Below are positions 1 to 9,240 of a DNA stretch of 64,000 nt, in pieces. The translations under genes and the position numbers were made by a program. The DNA is from JABDMH01 sp965223025 (lineage in GTDB: Bacteria > Bacteroidota > Bacteroidia > Chitinophagales > Saprospiraceae). The stretch spans positions 325,546 through 389,545 of the forward strand of contig CBDCVP010000007.1 in the NCBI GenBank assembly GCA_965223025.1, written 5' to 3'. How positions within the stretch are numbered: position 1 is the first letter of the stretch; each line of letters starts with the position of its first letter. The notes beneath the pieces were generated by a model. It had not been told where the DNA came from. It saw only the letters and a program-made list of their open reading frames with translations, and did no database searches.

Positions 1-1074
1 CGCTGGACCTATAAGTACGAAGAAGCCGCCAGACAAGGTGCGGCAGCAGTATTGATCATACATGAAACCACTTCGGCCGGTTATCCATGGTTTGTAGTAT
101 CGAGCTCCTGGTCAGGTAGCAAGTTGGACCTGCGTTCGGAAGGTGGAAATCAGGACAAGGCTGCAGTTCAAGGATGGATCACCATCGATGCAGCTCAAAA
201 GCTTTTTGAAGGGGCTGGACATGACCTGAGCAAAGCAATTCGATCTGCGAGGACCAAAGACTTTAAGCCTTTTTCACTCGGATATTCGATGAGCCACCAG
301 ATTGAGAATGCTTTTGAATTTGATCAATCACAAAATGTAGTCGGAATGATTAAGGGTGCGAGCAAACCTGAAGAGTGCATTATCTTCTCCGCTCATTGGG
401 ACCATTTGGGTGTGGGCCAGGTAGTAGAAGGTGATTCGATATACAATGGTGCAGTCGACAATGGAACCGGAGTAGCAGCAGTCCTATCGATTGCAAAAGA
501 GATGGCCAATGCTCCGCCACCAGCGCGATCTGTCATTTTTCTTTTGGTCACAGCTGAAGAGCAGGGATTACTCGGATCTCAGTACTATGCGGAGAATCCG
601 ATCTATCCACCAGCACAAACAGTAGCCAATCTCAATATGGATGGGATGAATGTCTTTGGACCGATGAAGTACTTGACACTCACGGGCATGGGCCATTCCG
701 AACTGGATGAGTACGCAGTCGCAGCTGCAGAGGCGCAGGGAAGGTCAGTGCGACCTAATTCCGAGCCGGAAAAGGGATACTTTTTTCGCTCTGATCATTT
801 TAATTTTGCCAAAATCGGGATTCCTGCCCTCTATGCTGAAGGTGATATTGAACATGCAGAAAAAGGAGTCGACTATATAAAAGAGCAAAAGGATGACTAT
901 ATCGCCAACCGCTATCATCGTCCAGCGGATGAATACGATGCCCAATCCTGGGACATGAGAGGACTGCAGGAAGATGCAGATTTCTACTTGCATATCTGCC
1001 AGCGACTTGCCAACGAATCCACCTGGCCCCAATGGAAGGAGGGTTCTGAGTTTGAAACCGCTCGCAATAATTGA
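1..1074 (+). CDS. M28 family zinc aminopeptidase, 5' truncated by window edge
   Basis: The open frame runs from base 1 to the TGA at 1072-1074, so the gene begins before the window. The first visible residues (AARQGAAAVLII) look like the end of a protease-associated (PA) insert. They are followed by the co-catalytic zinc peptidase core: SAHWDHLG (His ligand), DNGTGVAAVL (bridging Asp), TAEEQGLLGS (catalytic Glu-Glu), NLNMDGM (Asp) and FRSDHFNFAK (His). All five metal or catalytic positions are present, so the enzyme should be active. M28 proteins with a PA insert are normally exported and trim peptides from the N-terminus; the leader lies outside the window. A TTG at 52 could be read as a start, but it falls inside the conserved domain and is not credible. 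Confidence 0.93.
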   Translation, partial: RWTYKYEEAARQGAAAVLIIHETTSAGYPWFVVSSSWSGSKLDLRSEGGNQDKAAVQGWITIDAAQKLFEGAGHDLSKAIRSARTKDFKPFSLGYSMSHQIENAFEFDQSQNVVGMIKGASKPEECIIFSAHWDHLGVGQVVEGDSIYNGAVDNGTGVAAVLSIAKEMANAPPPARSVIFLLVTAEEQGLLGSQYYAENPIYPPAQTVANLNMDGMNVFGPMKYLTLTGMGHSELDEYAVAAAEAQGRSVRPNSEPEKGYFFRSDHFNFAKIGIPALYAEGDIEHAEKGVDYIKEQKDDYIANRYHRPADEYDAQSWDMRGLQEDADFYLHICQRLANESTWPQWKEGSEFETARNN

Positions 1075-1138
1075 TCATACGACATCAAACTCCTGCCAAG
1101 TGTAACATCACATCACCAAACAAATCAAACCAACTGCT

Positions 1139-1663
1139 ATGCAAGACCGAAAATATCCCATTGGTAAGTTTAAGATGCCCAGTGACTTCCATCTGAATGA
1201 GGTCAATCAATGGATCGACCAAATTCAAAAACTTCCGGACAGCTTCGAAAAAGCAGCCAACTCCCTCACTGCAGAAGCATTGGAGCAAGCCTACCGTCCT
1301 GGAGGTTGGACAGGTCGTCAGGTGATTCATCACGTGGCAGATAGTCATCTCAATGCCTACATCCGTTTCAAGTGGGTGCTAACGGAAGATAATCCCACCA
1401 TCAAGGCATATGATGAAGACCGCTGGGCCCAATTGCCAGACAGCAAAATGGGCGACATCAAGGTGCCGCTACAGTTACTTAGGGCCATCCATGCTCGTTG
1501 GCATCAACTGCTCACCACCATGGATATGGATGACTTTAGGAAGCATTACCATCACCCAGAGAATAAACGGAACTTCCCACTCGGAGCAGTATGTAAGCTG
1601 TATGCCTGGCATGGCCAGCATCATCAGGCACATCTCGAGCTGCTTAAAGACACAACCGCCTAG
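1139..1663 (+). CDS. DinB/YfiT-like metal-dependent transferase family protein
   Basis: A 174-residue soluble protein with no leader. The family is a four-helix bundle that binds a metal through three histidines. Here these would come from HHVADSH near residue 65 and from the C-terminal WHGQHHQAH. The layout (LTAEALEQAYRPGGWT, then the first His cluster, then the terminal His cluster) matches the YfiT branch of DinB proteins, which are annotated as bacillithiol or other thiol transferases. It starts 64 bp after the M28 gene and may be cotranscribed. The thiol substrate cannot be read from the sequence. Confidence 0.85.
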   Translation: MQDRKYPIGKFKMPSDFHLNEVNQWIDQIQKLPDSFEKAANSLTAEALEQAYRPGGWTGRQVIHHVADSHLNAYIRFKWVLTEDNPTIKAYDEDRWAQLPDSKMGDIKVPLQLLRAIHARWHQLLTTMDMDDFRKHYHHPENKRNFPLGAVCKLYAWHGQHHQAHLELLKDTTA

Positions 1664-1803
1664 GTAGCTCAGATCGGTCACTGACCAATTCCACCTGCCA
1701 ATCTGTGAAATAGCGTAACTTTTTCATTAGCTTAACGGCCCATTAACAACTCCGGCGAGATCTTGTTTTTGCCTGGAGGTGAGAGACGATCAACCAATTT
1801 ATC

Positions 1804-3231
1804 ATGAGTGTACAACCCTTCCTCGACGACAATTTCTTATTAGAAACAGATGCAGCCCGGCAGCTATACCACGACTATGCCCGTGATCTCCCCATTGTGG
1901 ATTACCATTGCCACCTGTCCCCTAAGGAAATAGCCGACAATCGACAGTTTGAAAACATCACTGCCATGTGGCTTGATGGAGATCACTACAAATGGAGGGC
2001 AATGAGAACCCTAGGCATCGATGAGTCCTTCATCACTGGTCCTGCTGATCACTTTCAGAAGTTTCAAAAATGGGCGTATACGGTACCGTATACGATGCGC
2101 AATCCTTTGTATCATTGGACACACCTTGAGCTAAAGCGCTATTTTGATGTATCGACCATTCTAAACCCAGACACGGCAGATCTGATCTATCATCAGACCA
2201 ACGAACTCATCAATACTCCGGAAAACAGGGTCAGATCCATCCTGCAGAAAATGAATGTCGAAGTCGTATGCACCACGGATGACCCAACCGATGATCTGAC
2301 ACATCATAAAAAAATCGGTGATGACGAATTTGACGTCACCGTACTACCTGCTTTTAGACCGGATAAGGCTCTGATGGTTGAAAAAGGCAAGAGTTTTCGC
2401 AAGTACATCAAATCCTTAGGCAAAGCTGCGGGCATTAAGATCAATGATCTTTCTACCCTACTGGCAGCATTTGAGCAACGCATGGATTATTTTCATGAAC
2501 GGGGTTGCCGTTTATCAGATCATGGATTAGAAAGAATTCATGCTGCCAGTTTTTCTCTGAAAATTGCCAACAAAACCCTGAGGAGAGCCCTCAAGAAAAA
2601 AACCTTGGATCCCTCAGACATAGAGGTGTACAAATCGTCTGTCCTATTTTATCTCTGCCGGGGATATCATAAGCGGGGATGGACTCAACAATTTCATCTG
2701 GGAGCTCTTAGAAACAACAACTCTCGCATGGTCAAAAACCTCGGACCGGATACGGGTTTTGACAGCATCGGAGATTGGCCCCAAGCTTCAGCCCTTGCCA
2801 AGTTTTTCGACAACCTCGATCGCCGAGACAACCTAGCGCAGACCATCATCTACAATTTAAACCCAAATGATAACGAGGTGCTAGCTACTATGATCGGCAA
2901 TTTTAACGACGGTTCCAAAAAAGGGAAAATGCAGTTTGGATCTGGATGGTGGTTCCTTGATCAGAAGGATGGCATGGAGAAGCAAATGAATGCCTTATCC
3001 AATATGGGATTGCTCAGCTGTTTTGTTGGCATGCTTACCGACAGCCGAAGCTTTTTATCATTTCCAAGGCATGAATATTTTCGGAGAATTCTTTGCAATC
3101 TATTTGGCAACGATATTCAGAAGGGTGAGCTACCCAACGATATTTCATGGATAGGCAAAATAATATCGGATATCTGCTATCACAATGCACGTGACTACTT
3201 CGACTTTTGGCCAGCCGAAATCTCCGATTAA
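1804..3231 (+). CDS. uxaC: Glucuronate (uronate) isomerase
   Basis: Converts D-glucuronate to D-fructuronate and D-galacturonate to D-tagaturonate, the first cytosolic step of hexuronate catabolism. The 475-residue protein is the usual length for UxaC. It carries the amidohydrolase-superfamily metal motif DYHCHLSPKEIADN (His35, His37), the CTTDDPTDDL segment, and the C-terminal block TDSRSFLSFPRHEYFRRIL that is highly characteristic of this enzyme. The ATG at 1804 places the HxH motif at the family's usual distance from the N-terminus. It is the first gene of a same-strand run with kdgK, eda and a TRAP transporter, 161 bp ahead of kdgK. A tagaturonate or fructuronate reductase and a mannonate or altronate dehydratase are not in the window. 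Confidence 0.97.
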   Translation: MSVQPFLDDNFLLETDAARQLYHDYARDLPIVDYHCHLSPKEIADNRQFENITAMWLDGDHYKWRAMRTLGIDESFITGPADHFQKFQKWAYTVPYTMRNPLYHWTHLELKRYFDVSTILNPDTADLIYHQTNELINTPENRVRSILQKMNVEVVCTTDDPTDDLTHHKKIGDDEFDVTVLPAFRPDKALMVEKGKSFRKYIKSLGKAAGIKINDLSTLLAAFEQRMDYFHERGCRLSDHGLERIHAASFSLKIANKTLRRALKKKTLDPSDIEVYKSSVLFYLCRGYHKRGWTQQFHLGALRNNNSRMVKNLGPDTGFDSIGDWPQASALAKFFDNLDRRDNLAQTIIYNLNPNDNEVLATMIGNFNDGSKKGKMQFGSGWWFLDQKDGMEKQMNALSNMGLLSCFVGMLTDSRSFLSFPRHEYFRRILCNLFGNDIQKGELPNDISWIGKIISDICYHNARDYFDFWPAEISD

Positions 3232-3392
3232 TGCAAGGTCATCGTACGCTTAACTGCCAGCCATTTTTATGAATTGCATTATTCGATTAAATAGCAAACT
3301 TCTAATTGATACAAGTGAGCACTTTGGGGCAACCAACATAAAATATTCCATTTTTTTACTTAATAATAAATCAATCATACAAAATTCGACCT

Positions 3393-4439
3393 ATGCCCAC
3401 TGCAAATAAAGTCATCACCTTTGGAGAAATCATGCTGCGTCTGACACCTCATGGTTTTAGGAGATTTTCACAGGCTGACTCTTTTGAAGTCATCTACGGT
3501 GGTGGTGAAAGCAATGTAGCTGTATCTCTGGCCAATTATGGTGTAGACGTAGATTTTGTTACCAGACTTCCTGACAACGACCTGGGTGATTGCGCGATTA
3601 TGGAAATGCGAAAGCGCAATGTAGGCACCAACAAAATCATCCGGGGTGGCAACCGTCTGGGTATTTATTTTTTAGAAATGGGAGCGATCTCCAGAGGTAG
3701 CAAAGTTGTATATGACCGGGCACACTCGGCCATGGCTGAGATCAAGCCAGGCATGATCGATTGGGAAGACATTTTTGAAGGGGCAACCTGGTTTCATTGG
3801 ACTGGCATCACACCAGCCATCTCGCAAGGCTCCGCCGACGCCACCAAGGAAGCACTTGAGGTGGCTACCAAAATGGGCTTGACCATTTCTACCGATCTTA
3901 ATTATCGGAAAAATCTATGGAAATATGGAAAGACCTCACATGAAATCATGCCAGCTCTGGTAGAGCACTGTGATATCATACTCGGAAACGAGGAGGATGC
4001 AGAAAAACACTTTGGCATTCACCCGGAAGGCGTCGATGTAACGCATGGAGACTCGGTGGATGCACAAGCCTATATTTCCGTGTGTCAACAACTCATGGAA
4101 AAATTTCCCAGGTGTAAAAAATCCATCATCACTTTGCGAGGATCCATCAGTGCCTCACATAATAGTTGGGCTGGAGTACTTTATGACGGACACACCCTAT
4201 ACCAATCACCCACCTACCAAATTACCCATATAGTGGATAGAGTAGGTGGAGGAGACAGTTTTATGGGTGGATTGATCTATGGATTATTACAACATCCAGA
4301 TGATCATCAAACGGCCCTAAATTTTGCTGTCGCAGCATCGGCCTTAAAACATACCATTTATGGAGACGCAAATCTTTCCACCTTATCTGAAGTGAAAAAA
4401 CTCATGCAAGGTGATGCCTCCGGAAGAGTAAGTAGGTAG
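3393..4439 (+). CDS. kdgK: 2-keto-3-deoxygluconate kinase (PfkB family)
   Basis: Phosphorylates 2-keto-3-deoxygluconate (KDG) to KDPG using ATP. The 348-residue protein has the PfkB N-terminal GGGESNVAVSLA sugar-binding segment near residue 37 and the C-terminal anion-hole and catalytic motif DRVGGGDSFMGG with the base Asp288. Its position between uxaC and eda makes KDG the likely substrate rather than fructose or ribose. The 161-bp AT-rich leader before it could hold an internal promoter (a TTTG at 3323 is followed 17 bp later by TATT), but this is weak. The gap to eda is 48 bp. Confidence 0.93.
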   Translation: MPTANKVITFGEIMLRLTPHGFRRFSQADSFEVIYGGGESNVAVSLANYGVDVDFVTRLPDNDLGDCAIMEMRKRNVGTNKIIRGGNRLGIYFLEMGAISRGSKVVYDRAHSAMAEIKPGMIDWEDIFEGATWFHWTGITPAISQGSADATKEALEVATKMGLTISTDLNYRKNLWKYGKTSHEIMPALVEHCDIILGNEEDAEKHFGIHPEGVDVTHGDSVDAQAYISVCQQLMEKFPRCKKSIITLRGSISASHNSWAGVLYDGHTLYQSPTYQITHIVDRVGGGDSFMGGLIYGLLQHPDDHQTALNFAVAASALKHTIYGDANLSTLSEVKKLMQGDASGRVSR

Positions 4440-4487
4440 AAAAGTAATTAAACCATTGCAAAACAATCCTAATCCATAACAATAACG

Positions 4488-5159
4488 ATGGCCAAATACT
4501 CGAGAATTGAAGTAGCCCAAACCATGCATCAAAATGGTATGGTTCCACTCTTTTATCATCCAGACACTAAACTCGGCAAAGGAGTCATCAAGGCTTGTTA
4601 CGATGGGGGTGCCCGGATTCTAGAATTTACCAATAGGGGAGATTTCGCACATCAGGTTTTTCAAGAATTAAATCGCTACGCACTGGAAGAATTGCCAGGC
4701 ATGATGCTGGGCGTTGGCTCTGTGCCAGACGCGGGCACAGCAAGTCTGTTTATCCAGTTGGGTGCCAATTTTATTGTAAGCCCATCGCTCCGAGCAGATA
4801 TTGCCACAGTGTGCAATCGTCGGAAGATATTATGGTCACCCGGTTGTGGAACACTCACCGAAATCGGACAGGCCGAAGAACTCGGTTGCGAAGTGGTTAA
4901 ATTATTTCCTGGCGGCACCTACGGACCAGGCTTTGTGAAGGCCATTATGGGCCCCCAACCATGGACACGAATCATGCCCACCGGAGGCGTTTCACCCGAC
5001 AAAGAGAACCTTAAAGGATGGTTTGATGCTGGAGTCACTTGTGTCGGTATGGGATCTAAGCTGATCACTAAAGAGATTCTAAAGCATCGAGATTTCACTA
5101 CTTTAGAGGAAAACGTGCGTCAAACCCTTGCACTAATTGCTTCATTGAGAGATAAATAG
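4488..5159 (+). CDS. eda: KDPG (2-keto-3-deoxy-6-phosphogluconate) aldolase
   Basis: Cleaves KDPG to pyruvate and glyceraldehyde-3-phosphate, the last dedicated step of the uronate route. The 223-residue TIM-barrel protein has the Schiff-base lysine in CEVVKLFPGG (Lys138), the catalytic Glu in RILEFTNRG (Glu46), and the phosphate-binding MPTGGVSPDKENLKGW segment. Some close relatives act on 4-hydroxy-2-oxoglutarate, but the adjacent kdgK supports KDPG. The stop codon is one base before the ATG of the TRAP substrate-binding gene, so translation is probably coupled. Confidence 0.94.
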   Translation: MAKYSRIEVAQTMHQNGMVPLFYHPDTKLGKGVIKACYDGGARILEFTNRGDFAHQVFQELNRYALEELPGMMLGVGSVPDAGTASLFIQLGANFIVSPSLRADIATVCNRRKILWSPGCGTLTEIGQAEELGCEVVKLFPGGTYGPGFVKAIMGPQPWTRIMPTGGVSPDKENLKGWFDAGVTCVGMGSKLITKEILKHRDFTTLEENVRQTLALIASLRDK

Positions 5160-5160
5160 T

Positions 5161-6141
5161 ATGAAACAAATTCTGAGGATCAGCCTGGGAATGGTGTTGG
5201 TATGTGCCCTGGTAGCCTGTGATGTCAATACCGACATAAAGACCATTAAACTGGCTCATGGTTTGGATGTCAGTCATCCAGTGCACAAGGGTATGGTTTT
5301 TATGGCTGAGGAGTTGGAACGTGTTTCCAAAGGAAAGATGATCATGGACATCTATCCGAGTGGCCAACTTGGTTCCGAGCGCCAACTGCTGGAGCTGCTG
5401 CAGATTGGTAGTTTAGACATCACAAAAGTCTCAGCCTCGGCAGTCGAAAATTTTGTTCCCAATATGAAGGTCTTAGGTCTTCCCTATTTATTTCGTGATG
5501 AGGATCATCAATGGAAAGTACTGCTCGGCGATGTCGGCGAAGAACTATTGGCAGATGGGGCAAATTATTGGCTGCGCGGATTGTGCTTTTATGACGCTGG
5601 GAGCAGGAGTTTCTATACCAAGGAACGGCCTATTCGAAGTCCTGATGATCTCAAAGGTCAAAAAATCAGGGTCATGAATAGTCAAACCGCCCTTCAGATG
5701 GTCAAAGCCATGGGAGGTGCTCCTACACCCATCGCCTATGGAGAGCTGTACACCGCCTTGCAGCAAGGCGTGGTGGATGGTGCGGAAAACAATCCACCTA
5801 GCTTCTACACTTCTCACCACTACGAAGTGTGCAAATATTATAGCATCGACCAACACACCTCAGTACCGGATGTACTCTTTATCAGTACTCATACTTACCA
5901 CAAATTGACCGACCAGCAGAAAACATGGCTAAAAGCTGCCGTCGATGCCTCCGTCCCCGAACAACGTAGACTGTGGAAAGAAGCTGTGGAAGAAGCTATG
6001 GCTGCGGTAACGGAAGCTGGTGTCGAAATCATCCATCCAGATAAGGCTCCCTTTGCAGAGAAAGTAGCCGATATTTTCGAGAGCTATAAAGACGAAACAG
6101 AAGTCTATAATTTGATACAAAGAATTCAAGCAGTAAGATGA
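5161..6141 (+). CDS. dctP: TRAP transporter substrate-binding lipoprotein, DctP family
   Basis: Periplasmic receptor that captures an organic acid, here most likely a hexuronate or KDG-like sugar acid, and hands it to the membrane subunits. A lipoprotein leader ends at ALVACD (Cys20). The mature part has the family's GSERQLLELLQIGSLDI segment, the KIRVMNSQ motif whose Arg binds the substrate carboxylate, and TPIAYGELYTALQQGVVDG. Acylated TRAP receptors occur in Bacteroidota, so the lipobox is not odd here. The gene follows eda after one base and overlaps the small permease gene by 4 bp (ATGA at 6138). The substrate is inferred from the operon only. Confidence 0.95.
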   Translation: MKQILRISLGMVLVCALVACDVNTDIKTIKLAHGLDVSHPVHKGMVFMAEELERVSKGKMIMDIYPSGQLGSERQLLELLQIGSLDITKVSASAVENFVPNMKVLGLPYLFRDEDHQWKVLLGDVGEELLADGANYWLRGLCFYDAGSRSFYTKERPIRSPDDLKGQKIRVMNSQTALQMVKAMGGAPTPIAYGELYTALQQGVVDGAENNPPSFYTSHHYEVCKYYSIDQHTSVPDVLFISTHTYHKLTDQQKTWLKAAVDASVPEQRRLWKEAVEEAMAAVTEAGVEIIHPDKAPFAEKVADIFESYKDETEVYNLIQRIQAVR

Positions 6142-6602
6142 GAAAAACCATTGATAAAATCTTAGAAATTACATTGGCTGCCCTATTGGCCATCATGACA
6201 CTTGATGTACTTTGGGGAGTTTTCACCAGGTATATCGTAGGCTCTCAAGCCTCTTGGTCTGAAGAACTCGCACGTTTTCTGCTCATATGGATCGGCATTC
6301 TCGGTGCTGCTTATGCCTCTGGCAAAAAAATGCACCTAGCGATCGACCTCTATCCATTGTCGCTGTCGCCCGAGCGGAGAGAAAAATTGTATCTGTTCAT
6401 ATACATCCTCATCATCGCTTTTGTATTGGTGGCTTTTGTGATTGGTGGATCCAGATTGGTTTATGTAACCTCTACATTGGGTCAGACTTCCGCAGCCTTG
6501 CAGGTGCCTCTAGCTTTCGTATATAGCATCGTGCCCATTAGTGGTTTATTTATCATCTACTTCAAAATCTCGGATATCATAGAAGGTTCTCATCACTCTT
6601 AG
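6138..6602 (+). CDS. dctQ: TRAP transporter small permease, DctQ family
   Basis: Four-helix membrane subunit that pairs with the large permease of a tripartite ATP-independent transporter. The 154-residue protein has four hydrophobic segments. The conserved SQASWSEELARFLLIWIGILG block after the first helix and the following GAAYASGKKMHLAID are typical of DctQ. The start codon overlaps the dctP stop in an ATGA arrangement, indicating coupled translation. The dctM start lies 36 bp downstream. Confidence 0.93.
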   Translation: MRKTIDKILEITLAALLAIMTLDVLWGVFTRYIVGSQASWSEELARFLLIWIGILGAAYASGKKMHLAIDLYPLSLSPERREKLYLFIYILIIAFVLVAFVIGGSRLVYVTSTLGQTSAALQVPLAFVYSIVPISGLFIIYFKISDIIEGSHHS

Positions 6603-6638
6603 TGTGCCTCAACTTATTCGGACAACCTACTCACACTC

Positions 6639-7925
6639 ATGGAAGTACTAATTCTCGTTCTTAGTTTTGTGGTATTGATAGGTATAGGTGTACCCATCGC
6701 ATGGAGTATTGGCATTTCTGGATTGCTCACGATGCTCCCTAGTATTGCAGTCATGCCAACTTTGACCACGGTTGCACAGCGCATGTCCACCGGTCTAGAT
6801 AGCTTTGCCTTACTGGCCATACCCTTTTTTATCCTGGCCGGACAAATCATGAATCGCGGTGGAATCGCCCATCGCCTGATCGCCTTTGCCAAATCATTGG
6901 TCGGATCACTGCCCGGAGGGCTGGCACATGTCAATATAATTGCCTCCATGCTTTTTGGTGCTATTTCTGGATCGGCTGCAGCCGCCGCCTCTGCCATTGG
7001 AGGGTTTATGGGGCCCCAAATGGAGGAAGAAGGCTATTCTAAAGAATTTGGTGCCGCGGTTAATATTACTTCATCAACCACCGGATTGGTCATACCTCCA
7101 AGCAACATCCTGATCGTATATTCATTGGCCAGTGGTGGTGCTTCCATTGCGGCACTCTTTTTGGCAGGGTACGTCCCAGGTATTCTCACCGGTCTCTTCT
7201 TAATGATTGTAGCGGCATTCTGGGCAAAGCGAAAAGGTTTTCCTACCGGCAAGAGAACTACACTTTCGCAATTATCCAGCACCTTCATCAAGGCGTTTCC
7301 CAGTCTTTTATTATTGGTCGTTGTCATTGGTGGAATCGTAGCAGGGATATTTACAGCAACGGAGGCATCTGCTGTGGCCGTACTGTACTGCTTCTTATTG
7401 TCCCTTTACTATCGAGAGATAAAAGTGTCAGACATGTTCAGCATTTTGTTGTCGTCCGTGGGTACTACCAGCATAGTCATGCTATTGATCGCCACATCGA
7501 TCAGCATGTCATGGGTTATGAGCTACGAAAACATACCACAACAAATTACGGACTTGCTCCTAAATATCAGTGATAATAAATTCGTCATTCTTTTTATTAT
7601 CAACCTCATTTTATTATTTGTTGGCATTTTCATGGACATGACCCCGGCTGTCCTAATTTTTACGCCCATATTCTTGCCGGTCGTTACAAAGCTAGGCATG
7701 GATCCAGTGCATTTTGGTATCGTCATGGTGATGAACCTCTGTATCGGCATTTGTACACCTCCCGTGGGATCAGTCCTATTTATAGGGGTCGGAGTGGCAG
7801 GGACAACCATTCAAAAAGTTATCAGGCCACTGCTGCCCTTATTCGCCACAATGCTCGTCGCACTACTTCTGACCACCTATATTCCATCCCTCAGTTTATG
7901 GTTGCCTTCTGTATTTGGCTGGTAG
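6639..7925 (+). CDS. dctM: TRAP transporter large permease, DctM family
   Basis: Sodium-coupled membrane component that moves substrate delivered by the DctP receptor. It has 428 residues, a normal length, and is hydrophobic almost throughout. Family signatures include FALLAIPFFILAGQIM near residue 50, the FGAISGSAAAAASAIG hairpin, IPPSNILIVYSLASG, and the C-terminal GMDPVHFGIVMVMNLCIG segment. It is the last gene of the uronate operon. No strong terminator hairpin follows. Confidence 0.95.
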   Translation: MEVLILVLSFVVLIGIGVPIAWSIGISGLLTMLPSIAVMPTLTTVAQRMSTGLDSFALLAIPFFILAGQIMNRGGIAHRLIAFAKSLVGSLPGGLAHVNIIASMLFGAISGSAAAAASAIGGFMGPQMEEEGYSKEFGAAVNITSSTTGLVIPPSNILIVYSLASGGASIAALFLAGYVPGILTGLFLMIVAAFWAKRKGFPTGKRTTLSQLSSTFIKAFPSLLLLVVVIGGIVAGIFTATEASAVAVLYCFLLSLYYREIKVSDMFSILLSSVGTTSIVMLLIATSISMSWVMSYENIPQQITDLLLNISDNKFVILFIINLILLFVGIFMDMTPAVLIFTPIFLPVVTKLGMDPVHFGIVMVMNLCIGICTPPVGSVLFIGVGVAGTTIQKVIRPLLPLFATMLVALLLTTYIPSLSLWLPSVFGW

Positions 7926-8213
7926 TAATCATAAATACATAGCACTGGCTTGAGCCATCGTCAGAAATGGGTGGCAACCTGCCAAGCCTTAGCCGACAAG
8001 CACCAATAAGTCATCGGTGTGCTGATGATCAGGAGGTACTTCATGATATGTTAATATGTCATATTGTATGATCGAAGTAGAATAAATCCCCCGATCAACC
8101 TTTTGGTTCCGAAACGTCGATCCGTTACATCCAATAAAAAAAACAGCTGGTTACAATGTCCCGCCAAGATCGAGAATAAGATCACAGTAATTGGTAATGG
8201 TAACAATCTAAAT
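7926..8213. other. Noncoding region between dctM and the insertion sequence
   Basis: 288 bp with no credible gene. Before the insertion it would have been the upstream region of the metallo-beta-lactamase-fold gene that now starts at 9262, so it probably holds that gene's original promoter, but no convincing -33/-7 pair could be picked out. Only short weak inverted repeats are visible. Confidence 0.5.
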
Positions 8214-8230
8214 AATTAACGTGAATAATG
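8214..8230 (+). repeat. Left terminal inverted repeat of the IS982 element
   Basis: 17-bp end reading AATTAACGTGAATAATG, an exact inverted match to 9241-9257. The match continues one base further outward (8213 with 9258), so the exact boundary has about 1 bp of slack. Confidence 0.85.
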
Positions 8231-8263
8231 GATAAGAAAAAGCAGTGATTATAGTATAAAAAT

Positions 8264-8321
8264 AGGAGAATGTTTAATATATTAAATGTTGATAACCAAT
8301 CATATAATAAACAATTCTCCT
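8264..8321 (+). promoter_or_regulatory. Stem-loop upstream of the transposase start
   Basis: AGGAGAATGTTTA at 8264-8276 pairs with TAAACAATTCTCCT at 8308-8321 with one bulged base, leaving an AT-rich loop of about 31 nt. It ends 3 bp before the likely transposase ATG at 8325 and would bury an earlier in-frame ATG at 8286 in its loop. Hairpins here often stop read-through mRNA from being translated into transposase; that role is inferred. Confidence 0.45.
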
Positions 8322-8324
8322 CTC

Positions 8325-9239
8325 ATGAATATAGATAAACTTATCGAGATTTTTGTCAAAGTTGATGACTTTTTTAAAGAATTTGACGACCAAATCAACT
8401 CTATGAGGCTCCAGAGCGGCTTAAAACGGATTAGAAACAGAAAATCCAAGCTTGCTGACTCCGAAATGATGACCATTTACATTGCCTTCCACCTGAGTCA
8501 TCACACCAATTTTAAGGCTTTCTATAACGGCTATGTCTGCAAGCATTGGATCGATCTATTTCCAAATCTGGTTACTTATGAGCGTTTTAATCAGTCTCAG
8601 AAAAAACTCATTATTCCATTTTTCTTCTTCTTAAATCAACAATGTCTTGGCCATAGCAGAGGAGTCAATTTTATTGATTCCACCACCTTAAAAGTCTGTC
8701 ATATCAAAAGAGAAAAACAGCATAGAGTTTTCAAAAATATTGCCACCAAAAGCAAGAGTACAATGGGTTGGTTTTACGGCTTTAAGCTCCACCTAATCAT
8801 CAATGACAAGGGTGAGTTGCTTTCGTTTTATCTCTCTAAGGCCACTACCGATGACCGCAACTTAAAGGTAATCAATAGTTTAGTTCAATCAATCTTTGGT
8901 AAACTTTATGGTGACCGAGGATATATATCCACAAAATTAGCTGACTTACTTTGGAACGACGGAATTAGTCTGATTTACAAAAGAAGAAGAAACATGAAAA
9001 AGCAAAATCTCTCAGACGAGGACAAGTTATTGCTACGTAAACGGTCGCTCATAGAGTCTGTCAATGATGAGTTGAAAAACATCTGCTCCATAGAACATAC
9101 TCGACACAGATCTATCCAAGGTTTCATGAACAATCTATTATCCGGTCTGTGCGCATACCACTTCTTACCTAAAAAGCCTTCTCTCAAATTTGAACAGCTT
9201 AAAGAGGTTAGCAATCAGTTATTGCTCGATGCTGCTTAA
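8325..9239 (+). CDS. IS982 family transposase
   Basis: DDE transposase that cuts and rejoins the ends of the surrounding element. From the ATG at 8325 it has 304 residues and begins MNIDKLIEIFVKVDDFF, the usual N-terminus of this family; an in-frame ATG at 8286 would add 13 unrelated residues inside the stem-loop. Catalytic acidic residues are visible in NFIDSTTLKVC (first Asp), KLYGDRGYIS (second Asp) and LIESVNDELKN (Glu). The segment KSKSTMGWFYGFKLHLIIND is diagnostic of IS982. There is no frameshift or stop, so it appears functional. The gene looks AT-rich compared with its neighbours, consistent with a mobile origin. Confidence 0.95.
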   Translation: MNIDKLIEIFVKVDDFFKEFDDQINSMRLQSGLKRIRNRKSKLADSEMMTIYIAFHLSHHTNFKAFYNGYVCKHWIDLFPNLVTYERFNQSQKKLIIPFFFFLNQQCLGHSRGVNFIDSTTLKVCHIKREKQHRVFKNIATKSKSTMGWFYGFKLHLIINDKGELLSFYLSKATTDDRNLKVINSLVQSIFGKLYGDRGYISTKLADLLWNDGISLIYKRRRNMKKQNLSDEDKLLLRKRSLIESVNDELKNICSIEHTRHRSIQGFMNNLLSGLCAYHFLPKKPSLKFEQLKEVSNQLLLDAA

Positions 9240-9240
9240 A

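Noticed and set aside
52..1074. TTG at 52 as start of the M28 gene
   Set aside because: The frame is open back to base 1 and the upstream residues belong to a PA-type domain, so the true start is outside the window.
3323..3347. Internal promoter before kdgK
   Set aside because: Only the TTTG and TA positions match the Bacteroidota pattern; too weak to list.
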